From Tabrizicola caldifontis (GTDB lineage Bacteria > Pseudomonadota > Alphaproteobacteria > Rhodobacterales > Rhodobacteraceae): a DNA stretch of 64,000 bases. Under the pieces are notes generated by a model. It was not told where the DNA came from. It did not search any database and was given only the letters and a program-made list of their open reading frames with translations. The position numbers and the translations under genes are program-made. Location of the stretch: contig NZ_SIJH01000012.1 of assembly GCF_004762095.1 (NCBI RefSeq), positions 1 through 64,000 of the forward strand, written 5' to 3'. Shown here piece after piece: positions 24,313-34,757 of the stretch (its first letter is position 1; each line of letters opens with the position of its first letter).

Positions 24313-25956
24313 CTAGCCGGCCAACAGCGCCCGCGCGGCAGCCCTTGCGGCTTCGGTCACGGTATCGCCAGCCAGCATCCGGGCAATTTCCTCGACCCGT
24401 TCCTCTTCTGGCAGAGCGGTTACGCTGGACAGGGTCTGGTCCCCCGCCACACGCTTTTCCACCCGCCAGTGCCGGGTGCCGAAAGCGGCGACCTGGGGGC
24501 TGTGGGTCACGACCAGAACCTGGGCACCTGCAGCAAGCGCCTTCAGCCGCCGCCCCACTGCATCGGCGGTTGCCCCCCCCACGCCCCGGTCAATCTCGTC
24601 GAAAATCAGGGTCTGGCCGGGGGTGTCGCCGGTTAGGCAGACTTTCAGCGCCAGCAGAAAGCGGCTGAGTTCCCCGCCCGAGGCGATGCGGTTGAGCGGC
24701 CCGGCCGGCGCGCCAGGGTTGGTAGCGACGGTGAATGTCACGGCATCCACGCCCTCTGGTCCTGGCTCGCCCGCGGCAATTTCAGTGCGAAAGGTCGCAC
24801 GTTCCATCTTGAGGGGCGCCAGTTCGGCAGCCATCGCAGCGTCGAGCCGGACGGCCGCCGCGCGCCGGGCGGCCGTCACCCGTGCGGCTTCGGCCGCATA
24901 GGCTGCCTCGGCCTCGCGCGCGGTGCGTTCCAGCCGGGCAATGCCTGACGCTCCGCCGTCGATCGCGGCCAATCGCCTGCGCAGGTCTTCCGCGAAAGTA
25001 CCCAGATCGTCAGGCAGCACGCCATGCTTGCGTGCCAGCGCCCGGATGGCAAAAAGACGTTCTTCGACACGCTCCAGCTCTCCGGGATCGAAATCCAGCG
25101 CCTCAAGCGCGTTTTCGACGCCGGCCTGAGCCTCGCCCAGTTCGATGAGCGCGCGGTTCAGCGCCTCCATCGCCGCGTCGAGGCGGCCCTCTGCCTTGTC
25201 AGCGGCGCCATCCAGCCAGCGCAGCGCATCGCGCATCCGGCCCTCGGCGCCCTCTTCGGACAGCGCCACCAGCGCCCTGGCCACATCCTCGCGGATACGG
25301 GCAGCGCCCTGCATCAGGCGGCGGCGGGCGTCAAGCCCGGCTTCTTCGCCCGGTTCGGGGTTCAGGCGGTCAAGCTCGGCCACCGCATGGCGCAGGAAAT
25401 CCTCGTCCGCAGCGGCACGGGCCATGGCGGCTTCGCCCTCGGCCAGGGCGGCACGAGCCTCGCGCTGAGCTGCCCAGGCCGCCCGCAGGGGGGCAAGATC
25501 AAGGCCCGCGAAGGCATCAAGCAGCGCGCGATGGCCGCGTGGGTTCAAAAGGCCCCGATCGTCGTGCTGGCCGTGCAGCTCTACCAGATGGTCGGAAAGG
25601 TCGCGCAATACCTCGCCAGAAACGCGGCGGTCGTTGATCCAGGCGGTCTTGCGTCCGTCGGCGGTGTTCACGCGGCGCAAAATCAGTTCATCGTCCACGT
25701 CGATGCCGGCTTCATTCAGCACGGCGTGGGCGGCGTGGCCGGGCGCGAGATCGAACACGGCGGTGACCTCGCCCTGCGTGGCCCCGGCACGCACCAGTTC
25801 GGCGCGGCCGCGCCAGCCAAGGACGAAGCCCAGCGCGTCCAGCAGAATCGACTTGCCCGCCCCGGTCTCGCCGGTCAGCACGTTCAGGCCCGGGCCAAGA
25901 TCAAGGCTGAGCCGGTCGATGATCAGCACATCGCGGATCTCAAGAGCGCGCAGCAT
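24313..25956 (-). CDS. recN: DNA repair protein RecN
   Basis: 547-residue SMC-like ATPase for double-strand break repair. Seen: Walker A GETGAGKS at residues 29-36, a long Ala/Arg/Glu-rich coiled-coil centre (about 150-360), the signature IASGGELSRFLLALK, Walker B LIFDEIDRGVGG and VVTHSPQVAAF. Length is normal. It starts 36 bases after bamD on the same strand, the conserved order bamD-recN in Rhodobacteraceae. Confidence 0.95.
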   Translation of the reverse strand: MLRALEIRDVLIIDRLSLDLGPGLNVLTGETGAGKSILLDALGFVLGWRGRAELVRAGATQGEVTAVFDLAPGHAAHAVLNEAGIDVDDELILRRVNTADGRKTAWINDRRVSGEVLRDLSDHLVELHGQHDDRGLLNPRGHRALLDAFAGLDLAPLRAAWAAQREARAALAEGEAAMARAAADEDFLRHAVAELDRLNPEPGEEAGLDARRRLMQGAARIREDVARALVALSEEGAEGRMRDALRWLDGAADKAEGRLDAAMEALNRALIELGEAQAGVENALEALDFDPGELERVEERLFAIRALARKHGVLPDDLGTFAEDLRRRLAAIDGGASGIARLERTAREAEAAYAAEAARVTAARRAAAVRLDAAMAAELAPLKMERATFRTEIAAGEPGPEGVDAVTFTVATNPGAPAGPLNRIASGGELSRFLLALKVCLTGDTPGQTLIFDEIDRGVGGATADAVGRRLKALAAGAQVLVVTHSPQVAAFGTRHWRVEKRVAGDQTLSSVTALPEEERVEEIARMLAGDTVTEAARAAARALLAG

Positions 25957-25992
25957 GGTCGCCCTCGCAGGGTGCGCTACAGCGCACCATGA

Positions 25993-26835
25993 CTACAACC
26001 ACTCGCCCTTCACCATCTGGCGATAGACCGTGCGCAGCCAGCTATCGCCCTTTGCCTCGGGTGCCAGGCCCTTCCCCTTCAGAAGCCGGAAGCTGTCCTC
26101 GTAGAAGGGCGAGGACTGGTAGTTGTAGCCAAGGATCGCGGCTGCTGTCTGTGCCTCATCGTTCAGGCCCAGCGCAACATAGCATTCCACCAGACGGTGC
26201 AGTGCCTCGGCGGTGTGGGTGGTGGTCTGGAAATCCTGGACCACGACCCGGAAGCGGTTGATCGCAGCGGTGTAGTGGCGGCGCTTCAGATAGTAGCGCC
26301 CGACTTCCATTTCCTTGGCGGCGAGCTGATCGAAAGCAAGATCGAACTTCAGAATCGCCGAGCGGGCATATTCGCTGTCGGGATAGGTCTCGATCACGTC
26401 GCGCATGCCCTTCAGCGCCTGGAAGGTGACCCCCTGGTCGCGCCCGACATCATCAATCTGATCGTAATAGCTGAGCGCCATGAGATACATGGCGTAGGGG
26501 GCATCTTCATCGCCGGGGTAGAAATCGAGGAAGCGTTGCGCCGCATCGCGCGCCTCTGGATATTTCTTCGCCTTGTGCAGGGTATAGGCCTGCATGATCA
26601 GCGCGCGCTTGGCGAATTCGGTATAGGGATAAAGCCGCTCGACCTCCTGGAAGTAGATCAGCGCACTGTCGGGCTTGCGGCTGGTTTCCAGCTCAAGCTC
26701 ACCCTTCTTGAAGATTTCCTCTGCGGTGTAGCTTTCAAGCGGCCGTTCGTTGCTGCCGCCGCCGGAACAGCCGGAGAGCAAGGCCACCACAATCGCTGCC
26801 GTAAGAAGCCCCGCGCCGGGCCGTCTGCCTGCCAT
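25993..26835 (-). CDS. bamD: Outer-membrane assembly lipoprotein BamD
   Basis: About 280 residues. A lipoprotein signal peptide ends in the lipobox LLSGC (Cys near residue 24), followed by a Gly/Ser linker. The rest is a five-repeat TPR array (ALIYFQEVERLYPYTEFAKRA is typical). BamD joins BamA to insert beta-barrel proteins in the outer membrane and is essential in many Gram-negatives. I prefer the ATG at 26835, preceded by CAGGCGGA, to one 51 bases upstream that would put an odd basic leader before the signal. It sits between lpxC and recN. Confidence 0.93.
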   Translation of the reverse strand: MAGRRPGAGLLTAAIVVALLSGCSGGGSNERPLESYTAEEIFKKGELELETSRKPDSALIYFQEVERLYPYTEFAKRALIMQAYTLHKAKKYPEARDAAQRFLDFYPGDEDAPYAMYLMALSYYDQIDDVGRDQGVTFQALKGMRDVIETYPDSEYARSAILKFDLAFDQLAAKEMEVGRYYLKRRHYTAAINRFRVVVQDFQTTTHTAEALHRLVECYVALGLNDEAQTAAAILGYNYQSSPFYEDSFRLLKGKGLAPEAKGDSWLRTVYRQMVKGEWL

Positions 26836-26997
26836 AGTCCGCCTGTTCAAACCTGCCGCCCCAGCGCCTTTGCCACGACCCGGCATACCCGTTGGATCCT
26901 ACCAACCGGGCGATCCGGCCCGGTGTTGCCTTGTCCTAGCACAGAAAAATCGGCGGCGCAAAACGCCTTTCGTGACTTTCGCCTCGCTGATCTTCTG

Positions 26998-27912
26998 TCA
27001 GACCCGCGCAGGCAGGTCACCGACATGGACGCCAACCCCCGGCAGCTTGCCGAAGGTGCGCGGCCCGCACGCAACAAAGGCATGGGCTGCGGGATCGGCA
27101 AACAGCGCGCGAAGTAAGCGGTTGGTCAAGGCATGACCCGCGCGGCTGCCGGTGTATCGACCGAGAATCGGCCCGCCCGCCAGGGCCAGATCGCCCATTG
27201 CATCCAGCATCTTGTGCCGCACGGGTTCGTCCGCGTAGCGCAGGCCGCCGGGCGACAAAACCCGGTCACCATCAAAGACCACGGCATTTTCCAGCGTTCC
27301 GCCCAGCGCCAGGCCCCGTTCTCGCATCACATCGACATCGGCCTGACGACAGAAGGTGCGGCTGTCAGAAAGTTCACGCACGAAGGCGCCGTTTGCAAGG
27401 TTCAGACTGCGGGATTGTGTCCCGATGGCCGCATCCTCGAAATCGATGCTGAAGTCGATTTCCAGCATCTCGGCCGGCTCCAGACGCGCGACCGCCTCGC
27501 CTTCGCGCACTTCAATCGGCTTCAGGACGCGGATCGCCCTGACCGCGGCGTCCTGCCCCGCGATCCCGGCCTGCAGGAACGCGGCGACAAAGGGCGCAGC
27601 CGAGCCGTCAAGGATCGGAACCTCGGGACCGTCGATGTCTATAAGGCCGTTGTGGATGCCGCAACCGGCCAGTGCAGCCATCACATGTTCGATGGTCGAG
27701 ACCGCAACCCCGTCCGCGTTCTGGATCACGGTGCACAGCCGCGATGGCGCGACCGCATCCCAGCGCGCGGGAATCAGGGCACCGCCCAGATCCGTGCGAC
27801 GAAACCAGATGCCGTGATCCGCCGGCGCAGGGCGAACGGTCATGCGCACCGCTACGCCCGTGTGCAGGCCAGACCCGATGAAGGTAGCGGGAGATTTCAG
27901 CGTGTTCTGCAC
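26998..27912 (-). CDS. lpxC: UDP-3-O-acyl-N-acetylglucosamine deacetylase
   Basis: Zinc deacetylase for the first committed step of lipid A synthesis. Seen: GLHTGVAVRMTVRPAPADHG, the zinc and active-site segments TIEHVMAALAGCGIHN, the SRTFC loop and HKMLDAMGDLALAG. I prefer a GTG start at 27912, giving MQNTLKSP and 304 residues, the usual length, with an AGAGG site upstream. In-frame ATGs at 27945 and 27981 would add 11 or 23 residues with no family counterpart. It follows ftsZ beyond a strong terminator, so it probably has its own promoter. Confidence 0.93.
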   Translation of the reverse strand: MQNTLKSPATFIGSGLHTGVAVRMTVRPAPADHGIWFRRTDLGGALIPARWDAVAPSRLCTVIQNADGVAVSTIEHVMAALAGCGIHNGLIDIDGPEVPILDGSAAPFVAAFLQAGIAGQDAAVRAIRVLKPIEVREGEAVARLEPAEMLEIDFSIDFEDAAIGTQSRSLNLANGAFVRELSDSRTFCRQADVDVMRERGLALGGTLENAVVFDGDRVLSPGGLRYADEPVRHKMLDAMGDLALAGGPILGRYTGSRAGHALTNRLLRALFADPAAHAFVACGPRTFGKLPGVGVHVGDLPARV

Positions 27913-28056
27913 GTCTTGCCCAACCTCTTGTGGTGCCGGGGTCATAGCCCGCCACCGATTGACCGTTAAGTAATCTTGCATGCCGACAAGCTCAACTCAC
28001 TCTTTGTGACGGTATGTGTCAGGCCTGAAACATGCGGCAAGCCTTTGAAAAACAAA

Positions 28057-28085
28057 GGAAAGGCCCGGAAGATCCGGGCCTTTCC
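28057..28085 (-). terminator. Strong intrinsic terminator after ftsZ
   Basis: A perfect 12-bp stem (GGAAAGGCCCGG / CCGGGCCTTTCC) with a 5-base loop lies 22 bases past the ftsZ stop. On the minus strand it runs on into TTTGTTTTTC. Stem and T-rich tail both fit Rho-independent termination, ending the dcw transcript before lpxC. Confidence 0.88.
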
Positions 28086-28107
28086 GCAGGGTCACCTTCG
28101 GGCCTTT

Positions 28108-29727
28108 TCAGTTCGCCTGACGGCGCAGGAAGGCCGGAATCTCGATCCGGTCGCGGTCGCTATCGGCCTCCTGGTCATCGTCATAGGCGGTGACCGGAGG
28201 CTGCTGCCGGCTGACCGGGGCGGCGGCAGGGCTTGCCTGCTCCAAGTGCCCGGCCATGCGGTTGATCAGGGATCCGATACCGAAACGGGGCTTCGCGGCC
28301 GCGGCCGATGCCGCCCCCGGAGCAGGACGCGACCCCACGGCGGATGCGGTCGGTGCCGGGCGGCTGACCGCCGCCTGCAACCTGGCAATCGCCTCGGGCG
28401 AGGGCTGGCCGGCTGCGCTGCGCGGGCGCGGCGCGACGAACACAGCGGGATCGTTCTCGATCGCGGAAGGGGTAGAACGGATCAGGGTTGGCTGAGGTGC
28501 GGGCTGCGGGCGATAGGCCGGAGGCGGCAGGTCGTCAACCGGGGCATCATCCTCGGCGGCGATTTCGGCCTGCGAGGCAGCGGCATCGAAAAGCTGGCGA
28601 TCCACCTCATCCTCGAACTCGGGCTTCGGGTCGGCGACGGATGGGCTTACGGAAACCGGCTGCGGTGCGGCGCGCGGAGCTTCGGGGGCCTGGTGCGACA
28701 TCGTCAGCGGCGCCGCCATGCCCCGGCGCGCCACCGGCACGTCGCTCCGGCTTGCGGCGGATACGTCGATGCCGGTCGCCACGACTGACACACGGATTCG
28801 GCCTTCCATTTCGGTATCCAGCGTCGAGCCGACGATGATGTTGGCGTCGGGATCCACCTTCTCGCGGATGATGTTCGCGGCTTCGTCCAGCTCGAACAGG
28901 GTCAGGTCATGTCCGCCGGTGATGTTGATCAGCACACCCTTGGCACCATGCAGGCTGATCTCGTCGAGAAGCGGGTTGGCGATCGCCTTTTCCGCCGCCT
29001 GGATCGCGCGATCGTCGCCGGTCGCCTCGCCGGTGCCCATCATCGCCTTGCCCATCTCGTCCATCACCGCACGCACGTCGGCGAAGTCAAGGTTGATCAG
29101 GCCCGGCCGCACCATCAGGTCGGTCACACCCTTGACGCCCTGATACAGCACGTCATCGGCCATTGCGAAAGCCTCGGTGAAGGTCGTTCGCTCGTTCGCC
29201 AACCGGAACAGGTTCTGGTTGGGGATGACGATCAGCGTATCGACGACCTTCTGCAGCGCCTCGATGCCCTCCTCGGCCTGGCGCATGCGCTTGGCCCCTT
29301 CGAACTGGAAGGGCTTGGTCACAACACCCACGGTCAGCACACCCAGCTCGCGCGCGGCCTGGGCGATGATGGGGGCAGCACCGGTCCCGGTGCCGCCACC
29401 CATCCCGGCGGTGATGAAGCACATGTGCGCCCCAGCCAGGTGATCGACGATCTCCTCGATGGTCTCCTCTGCAGCGGCGGCACCGACGCTGGGCTTGGCC
29501 CCCGCACCCAGCCCCTCGGTCGCCTTCACGCCCATCTGGATACGTGCATGCGCCTTGGACTGCTGCAGCGCCTGGGCATCGGTGTTGGCCACGACGAATT
29601 CGACGCCTTCCAGCGCCTTGTCGATCATGTTGTTCACCGCGTTGCCGCCCGCCCCGCCGACACCGAAGACGGTGATGCGGGGTTTCAGCTCTTCACGCTC
29701 CGGAGTCATCGTCAGATTGAGTGCCAT
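28108..29727 (-). CDS. ftsZ: Cell division GTPase FtsZ
   Basis: 539-residue tubulin-like GTPase that forms the division ring. Seen: [14 protein letters not shown] near residue 21, the G-box [10 protein letters not shown] at 109-118, NFADVR-type and T7-loop regions ([11 protein letters not shown]), a long Pro/Ala-rich linker typical of alphaproteobacteria, and the C-terminal peptide [12 protein letters not shown] that binds FtsA and other partners. The ATG at 29727 gives the usual MALNLTM start. About 200 A/T-richer bases separate it from ftsA and may hold an extra promoter. Confidence 0.97.
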   Translation of the reverse strand: MALNLTMTPEREELKPRITVFGVGGAGGNAVNNMIDKALEGVEFVVANTDAQALQQSKAHARIQMGVKATEGLGAGAKPSVGAAAAEETIEEIVDHLAGAHMCFITAGMGGGTGTGAAPIIAQAARELGVLTVGVVTKPFQFEGAKRMRQAEEGIEALQKVVDTLIVIPNQNLFRLANERTTFTEAFAMADDVLYQGVKGVTDLMVRPGLINLDFADVRAVMDEMGKAMMGTGEATGDDRAIQAAEKAIANPLLDEISLHGAKGVLINITGGHDLTLFELDEAANIIREKVDPDANIIVGSTLDTEMEGRIRVSVVATGIDVSAASRSDVPVARRGMAAPLTMSHQAPEAPRAAPQPVSVSPSVADPKPEFEDEVDRQLFDAAASQAEIAAEDDAPVDDLPPPAYRPQPAPQPTLIRSTPSAIENDPAVFVAPRPRSAAGQPSPEAIARLQAAVSRPAPTASAVGSRPAPGAASAAAAKPRFGIGSLINRMAGHLEQASPAAAPVSRQQPPVTAYDDDQEADSDRDRIEIPAFLRRQAN

Positions 29728-29930
29728 GGGTTTGCCCGTCCGTTTCTTGTCCGCCGCCTGTTCTTTTTCCGGCGCATCGCGCACCTGTCCTGCGCACAAA
29801 CCGCCGATTTATTCGCAATTCTATCCACAACCCGGAAAAACGTCACGCAAAAAACACTGCGCCAGCGCAAAATATGGGGGATTCCCCCCTGATTTCAGCG
29901 GTATTTCGCCGGAAAGACAGGATGTTGTGG

Positions 29931-31265
29931 TCACCAGTTGTCCTTGAACCATTTGACGGCCCGCCGCAACGAACGCGCAGGGTAACGTTCGGCCGGGATC
30001 TCGAAATCCCACCATTCATCCTGGGGATGTGCGGCAAACAGGCAAAGGCCAACTGCGCTGGCGAAGGCCGCACCGGTAGCCGCCTGCGGCAGGCCCTGCA
30101 CACGCAGGGGCCGGCCAAGGCGCACGCGCTGACCCAGGATGCGCGTCGCAAGACCGTCGAGCCCCGGGATCTGGCTGCCGCCGCCAGTCAGCACAATCTG
30201 TTGGCTGGGCAGGCTGTCGAAGCCGGCCGCATCCAGCGTGGCGCGGACTTCCTCGAGGATCTCTTCCACCCTCGGGCGCATGATGCCGATGAGTTCGGTC
30301 CGGCTGATCTGGCGGCGATCCTTTTCCCAGTCGCCGCTGTCGCCGCCGATGTCGATCAGTTCGCGGTCATCCATTCCGGTGGCATAAAGCCCGCCGTGGC
30401 GCGTCTTGATCCGTTCGGCAACCGACAGGGGAATCTGAAGGCCCTTTGAAATATCCGAGGTCACATGGTCGCCGCCCATGCGCACACTGTCGGCATAGAT
30501 CATGTGCTTCTTGATGAAGATCGAGATGCCGGTCGCACCGCCGCCCATGTCGATGCAGGCGGCACCCAGTTCCTGTTCGTCCTCGACCAGGGCAGCGATA
30601 CCCGAGACATAGGCCGACGACGCGATGCCGGCGAGTTCCAGGTCGCACCGCTTTATACAGTAAAGCAGATTCTGGATCACCGAGCCATCAACCGAAAGAA
30701 GGTGCATGTCCACCGCCAGCCGGTGCCCGATCTGGCCGCGCGGATCGGCAAGGCCCGAGCGGTGGTCAAGCGCAAAGTTCACCGGCTGTGCGTGCAGCAC
30801 CTCGCGCCCGGGGCCCAGGTCGGGCACGTCGCAGGCTGCGAGCACACGACTTACGTCCTGTTCGGTGACGACACTGTCGTGCAGGTCGAGCTCGCCCGCC
30901 AGGCCATAGCTTCGCGGCTCGGCGCCCGAGAAGCAGGCGATGACGTGATCGACCCGCACATTGGCCATCTTCTGCGCCGCCTGCACCGCGGTGCGGATCG
31001 CGCGTTCCGTCTCGTTCATCACGGCGATCTCGCCGAAGCGCACCCCGCGCGACCGGGTGGTTGCCGCGCCGATCACGCGGAACTGGCTTTGACCGGCCAT
31101 CGGCCCCACCCCATCCTGTTCGCGCAGGCGCTCGGGCCCGTCAAAACGCAGGATCAGGCAGGCGATTTTCGAGGTGCCCACGTCAAGAATGGCAATCACG
31201 CCGCGCTGCATGGCGGCCCGACGCATGTTCCGCATGGCGCGTTGCGAAGTATAGAGATCGGTCAC
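29931..31265 (-). CDS. ftsA: Cell division protein FtsA
   Basis: 444-residue actin-like ATPase tethering FtsZ to the membrane. Seen: phosphate-1 motif AILDVGTSKIACLI, CIDMGGGATGISIF (phosphate 2), the adenosine motif VLTGGGSQIPG, and a C-terminal amphipathic helix (RRAVKWFKDNW) for membrane binding. The ATG overlaps the ftsQ stop by 4 bases. The N-terminus is basic and extended by about 20 residues before the actin fold. Confidence 0.96.
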   Translation of the reverse strand: MTDLYTSQRAMRNMRRAAMQRGVIAILDVGTSKIACLILRFDGPERLREQDGVGPMAGQSQFRVIGAATTRSRGVRFGEIAVMNETERAIRTAVQAAQKMANVRVDHVIACFSGAEPRSYGLAGELDLHDSVVTEQDVSRVLAACDVPDLGPGREVLHAQPVNFALDHRSGLADPRGQIGHRLAVDMHLLSVDGSVIQNLLYCIKRCDLELAGIASSAYVSGIAALVEDEQELGAACIDMGGGATGISIFIKKHMIYADSVRMGGDHVTSDISKGLQIPLSVAERIKTRHGGLYATGMDDRELIDIGGDSGDWEKDRRQISRTELIGIMRPRVEEILEEVRATLDAAGFDSLPSQQIVLTGGGSQIPGLDGLATRILGQRVRLGRPLRVQGLPQAATGAAFASAVGLCLFAAHPQDEWWDFEIPAERYPARSLRRAVKWFKDNW

Positions 31266-32158
31266 AGTTCGTTCTCCATGGTTTCGATGCCTTGCGCGCG
31301 GCGCAGCTCGGCAAGGGCGTTTGGGGTCAGGCGCAGGGTCGGGCGATGGTCCGACCGCAGGTCCACGGTCAGGATGTCGCGGTTCATGATGTCCTGGACA
31401 TGATCCAGAGCCAGCAGGCGTTCCAGCGCCTGAACAGGGTTTCTTTCGGGCAGCAGCACCCGCTGGTTACGGTCGAGCACCACGTCCCAGCGGCGTTCGC
31501 CCACACGGACAAGCCCGCGGATGCGGGGCAGCAGCGGCCCCGCGGCGTCAAAAAGGGCCAGCGCCTCGGGCATGGCACGGTCGGCCCCCTCGCCTGCGAC
31601 CAGGGGCAGGTCGGGCCGGTCGCTGCGCGACAGAAGTCCCGCAACACGGTGGCCGGTCTCGTCAACCAGCGTCAGCCCCGCCTCGGTGCGCCAGACGGCG
31701 ACGGGCACGCGTTCGGTGATCGTGATCTGAAGCACGCCCCCCGCCCGCACCCGAAGATCGGCGCGCAGCACGGCATCCAAAGCCTCGATCCGGGCACGCG
31801 CGGCTTCCAGGTCGATGTGAAAGGACGAAATCGGCAGTTGCAGCCCCAGCCGGTCGCGCACTGCCTCTGCCAGTTCGGGAGAGGCACCTTCGATCCGGGC
31901 AAGAGAGACGCGGAATTCCGGACGGGATTCGAATTCCTGACGCAGATGGGTCAACTGGGTGACCAGCGCCGTGCGGTTCGGCTCGTGGCTTAGCCAGGCC
32001 GCCCCGGCGCCAACCACTACCAGAAGCGGAAGACCGGTGCGCAGGAAGCTGCGCACGTAAGGGGTCAACATCCAACGCTGCGCGCGATAGGCCCATTTCG
32101 ACGGCGCCGGGTCGCGGCGCACAATGGCCTGCGCGCGGCGGGCGATCAGCGATCGCAT
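31262..32158 (-). CDS. ftsQ: Cell division protein FtsQ
   Basis: 298-residue single-pass protein: a basic cytoplasmic N-terminus of about 40 residues, one membrane helix ([14 protein letters not shown]), then a periplasmic POTRA domain (about 75-150) and the beta domain. FtsQ links early and late division proteins. It overlaps ddl by 13 bases upstream and ftsA by 4 bases downstream, in the order ddl-ftsQ-ftsA-ftsZ. Confidence 0.93.
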   Translation of the reverse strand: MRSLIARRAQAIVRRDPAPSKWAYRAQRWMLTPYVRSFLRTGLPLLVVVGAGAAWLSHEPNRTALVTQLTHLRQEFESRPEFRVSLARIEGASPELAEAVRDRLGLQLPISSFHIDLEAARARIEALDAVLRADLRVRAGGVLQITITERVPVAVWRTEAGLTLVDETGHRVAGLLSRSDRPDLPLVAGEGADRAMPEALALFDAAGPLLPRIRGLVRVGERRWDVVLDRNQRVLLPERNPVQALERLLALDHVQDIMNRDILTVDLRSDHRPTLRLTPNALAELRRAQGIETMENEL

Positions 32159-33066
32159 GAGGCGTCCCTCACCATCCAGGCGCAGAAATCGGGGAAGCTG
32201 ATCCCCTGCATCGCCGCCTGCTCCGGGGCAAGCGAGGTGGGGGTCATGCCGGGCTGGGTGTTCGTCTCCAGCAGGATCAGGCCCGCAAGGCCGCGCGCCT
32301 CATCCCAGCGGAAATCGGTGCGGCTGACCCCGCGGCAGCCCAGTGCGCGGTGCGCGCGCAGTGCATAGTCCAGGCAGGCAGCCTCGATCTCGGTCGGGAT
32401 CTTCGCTGGGCATTCGTGGCGGCTGCCGCCGGGCTTGTATTTCGCGTCGTAGTCATACCAGCCGTCGGTGATGATGTCAGTAACCCCAAGCGCCCGGTCG
32501 CCCATCACCGTGGTCGTCAGCTCGCGACCCGGCGCGTAGGTTTCCACCATCACCATCTGCGGCATCGAAGTCGACAGTCTGGGGGCGTTCGAGCCTTCGC
32601 GGACGATGTAGACGCCGACAGAAGAACCCTCGTTGTTCGGCTTCACTACATAGGGAGGCGGCAGGACATGCCCGGCCTCGACAGCGTCGCGGCTGGCCAG
32701 AACGCTTTTCACCACGGGCAGGCCAGCGGCGGCATAGACCTGCTTGGTTCGCGCCTTGTCCATGGCCATCGCCGAGGCCAGCACACCGGAATGGGTATAG
32801 GGGATCCGCAGCCATTCCAGCAGGCCCTGGACGCAGCCATCCTCGCCCCAGCGGCCATGCAGTGCGTTGAAGCAGACGTCCGGCCGGATCTCGGCAAGTC
32901 GCAGGGGCAGATCGGGGCCGCAATCGACCTCGACCACCTCATATCCGGCCACCCGAAGCGCCGCGGCGCATTCGCGCCCGGAGACAAGGGACACCTCCCG
33001 CTCGGCGGAAGGGCCACCCATCAACACTGCCACCCGGGGGGCCACCTTGCTCGATGCGCCCGCCAT
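32146..33066 (-). CDS. ddl: D-alanine--D-alanine ligase
   Basis: 306-residue ATP-grasp enzyme that makes the D-Ala-D-Ala ends of peptidoglycan precursors. Seen: [28 protein letters not shown], the ATP-grasp segment [15 protein letters not shown], and the metal-binding [15 protein letters not shown] near the C-terminus. The ATG at 33066 follows GAGGCAGAG. It overlaps ftsQ by 13 bases and begins 38 bases after murB. Confidence 0.96.
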   Translation of the reverse strand: MAGASSKVAPRVAVLMGGPSAEREVSLVSGRECAAALRVAGYEVVEVDCGPDLPLRLAEIRPDVCFNALHGRWGEDGCVQGLLEWLRIPYTHSGVLASAMAMDKARTKQVYAAAGLPVVKSVLASRDAVEAGHVLPPPYVVKPNNEGSSVGVYIVREGSNAPRLSTSMPQMVMVETYAPGRELTTTVMGDRALGVTDIITDGWYDYDAKYKPGGSRHECPAKIPTEIEAACLDYALRAHRALGCRGVSRTDFRWDEARGLAGLILLETNTQPGMTPTSLAPEQAAMQGISFPDFCAWMVRDASCDR

Positions 33067-33104
33067 CTCTGCCTCATCCAGGTCTTTTGTGACCCGTGAT
33101 CTTG

Positions 33105-34031
33105 TTAGTCCAGCGGGTGTTCTCCGACCCGCATGATTTCCCACTCTAGCGTGATGCCGCTTGATTGGAAAACCTTTTTTCGCACTTCCTCGCCCAGATT
33201 TTCCAGATCGGCCGCTGTGGCGCCACCGGCGTTGATCAGGAAATTCGAATGCATTTCGGACATCTGCGCCCCGCCCAGGCGCGCGCCACGCATGCCCGCC
33301 TCGTCGATCACCTTCCAGGCCTTCAGCTCGTGCGTGTCGTCGGCGCGCCCGGTCGAGCTGAAGCCGGCCGGATTGCGGAAGGTCGATCCGGCGCTGCGTT
33401 CCTTCGTGGGCTGGCTCGCGTCGCGTTTCGCGATCTGTTCGGCCATGCGGGCCTGCAACGCCTGCGGGTCTTGCCGGCCGGCGCGGAAGGTGGCCGAGAC
33501 GATGACGGCGCCCTCGGGCAGGTCGCTTTGCCGGTAGCGCAGGTTCAACGCGCTGGCAGGAACGGTTTCCGTTCGCCCGTCGCGGGTGATGATGCGGACT
33601 TCTTCCAGAACATCTGCCACATAGCTGCCGTAGCACCCGGCATTCATCCGCACTGCGCCGCCGATACTGCCGGGTATGGTGCGCAGGAAGGTCAGGTCCA
33701 GCCCCGCCTCGGCCGCGCGGCGGGCCACATGCGAATCCAGCGCGGCGGCGCCTGCGGTCACACGGTCGCCCTCTATGGCGATACCGTTGAAGCCGCGCCC
33801 CAGACGGATCACCACTGCGCGAATGCCACCGTCACGTACGATGAGATTCGAGCCTGCGCCCATCGGAAAGACCTGGACCGAGGGAGCAAGTGCGGCGAGG
33901 AAGGCAGCCAGATCGGCTTCGTCTGCCGGCTGGAACAGCCAGTCGGCCGGTCCCCCGACACGCAGCCAGGTCAGGTCGGAAAGCGGGCGGTTCGCCGTCA
34001 GGGTGCCGCGGGGGGTAGGAAGCAAGGTCAT
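33105..34031 (-). CDS. murB: UDP-N-acetylenolpyruvoylglucosamine reductase
   Basis: 308-residue FAD enzyme that reduces UDP-GlcNAc-enolpyruvate to UDP-MurNAc with NADPH. Seen: [13 protein letters not shown], the FAD loops [12 protein letters not shown] and [18 protein letters not shown], and the catalytic Ser region [13 protein letters not shown]. The C-terminal [10 protein letters not shown] is typical of the type IIa enzymes. The start at 34031 (MTLLPTPRG) has no strong ribosome site but matches the family length. Confidence 0.95.
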   Translation of the reverse strand: MTLLPTPRGTLTANRPLSDLTWLRVGGPADWLFQPADEADLAAFLAALAPSVQVFPMGAGSNLIVRDGGIRAVVIRLGRGFNGIAIEGDRVTAGAAALDSHVARRAAEAGLDLTFLRTIPGSIGGAVRMNAGCYGSYVADVLEEVRIITRDGRTETVPASALNLRYRQSDLPEGAVIVSATFRAGRQDPQALQARMAEQIAKRDASQPTKERSAGSTFRNPAGFSSTGRADDTHELKAWKVIDEAGMRGARLGGAQMSEMHSNFLINAGGATAADLENLGEEVRKKVFQSSGITLEWEIMRVGEHPLD

Positions 34032-34132
34032 GAAGGGGTGGTATCCGGGATCGGGGCCGCCCCGCAAGGTCCGGTTTCGGGCTGATCCGGCAGGCGCGCA
34101 GGGCGTTGCCGAGAGCGCCCGCCGGGGCTTCG

Positions 34133-34510
34133 TCACTCCTCGCCGGGTCCGGCCTGACGAGGCGACAACACCTGACAGGACGGGTCATCTTCGGGCGCCA
34201 CCTGTCTGATGGCCCTGGCGGGATGGCGTTGGGCAAGGGCAGACAGTCCCAGCCCCAGTAGCGCCCCGGCGACTGCGGGGCCGGCAAAGACCATGGCAAA
34301 GGCGATGGTCTGCGTCGCCTGCCCTGCGTCCAGCCCCTGCCCCCGAAGAGCCAGAACCGCCACCGCGACCAAAGCCAGAACCGGCACGACAAGGGCACGC
34401 CTGCGTCCATAGCGCCAGGCGGCAACCCAGGTAAGCAACGCGGACAGAAATGTCATGCCCAGCCCGAGCGCGAATACGAGGCGCAGAAGCTCGTCCTCGC
34501 GCCCGAACAC
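34133..34510 (-). CDS. Small three-helix membrane protein in the dcw cluster
   Basis: 125-residue protein starting at a GTG 4 bases after the DUF2484 stop ([16 protein letters not shown]). Three hydrophobic segments lie near residues 9-32, 38-52 and 66-90, followed by a polar Pro/Gln-rich tail. I recognise no named family; it seems a Rhodobacteraceae-specific membrane protein between murC and murB. It cannot be given a function, but its fixed place among cell-wall genes suggests envelope work. An alternative start further upstream would overlap the DUF2484 gene. Confidence 0.6.
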   Translation of the reverse strand: MFGREDELLRLVFALGLGMTFLSALLTWVAAWRYGRRRALVVPVLALVAVAVLALRGQGLDAGQATQTIAFAMVFAGPAVAGALLGLGLSALAQRHPARAIRQVAPEDDPSCQVLSPRQAGPGEE

Positions 34511-34514
34511 CGGG

Positions 34515-34757
34515 CTAGCCCTGCTGGCGGCGCAGCCAGCGCCACAGATGAACGACAGGCCAACGCAGGATCGAGGCGCCCGCGGCAAGCAAAACCATGC
34601 CCACGATCGGCCCGTGAACATAGGTCACCCAGCCCAGAAGCGGCACGCCGATGGCGATAAGCACATAGGCCGCACGCCAGTGGTAATCGCGCGAGGGGAA
34701 CATGGCGATCACGTTTGCCGCGATCAGCCAGACAAGGCAAAGGGCCAGCGGAAGCAT
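34515..34757 (-). CDS. DUF2484 membrane protein (second copy)
   Basis: 80-residue protein, MLPLALCLVWLIAANVIAMFP, with two or three hydrophobic helices and a basic end (LWRWLRRQQG). It matches DUF2484, a small membrane family of Rhodobacterales found between murC and murB. GGAAAAG precedes the ATG, which overlaps the stop of the other DUF2484 gene (ATGA). Function unknown. The paired copies share the N-terminal L-WxIAAxxxAMxP pattern. Confidence 0.75.
   Translation of the reverse strand: MLPLALCLVWLIAANVIAMFPSRDYHWRAAYVLIAIGVPLLGWVTYVHGPIVGMVLLAAGASILRWPVVHLWRWLRRQQG

Noticed and set aside
30465-31403. Long plus-strand open frame opposite ftsA
   Set aside because: It is a shadow of ftsA in GC-rich sequence; the ftsA motifs are conserved on the minus strand.
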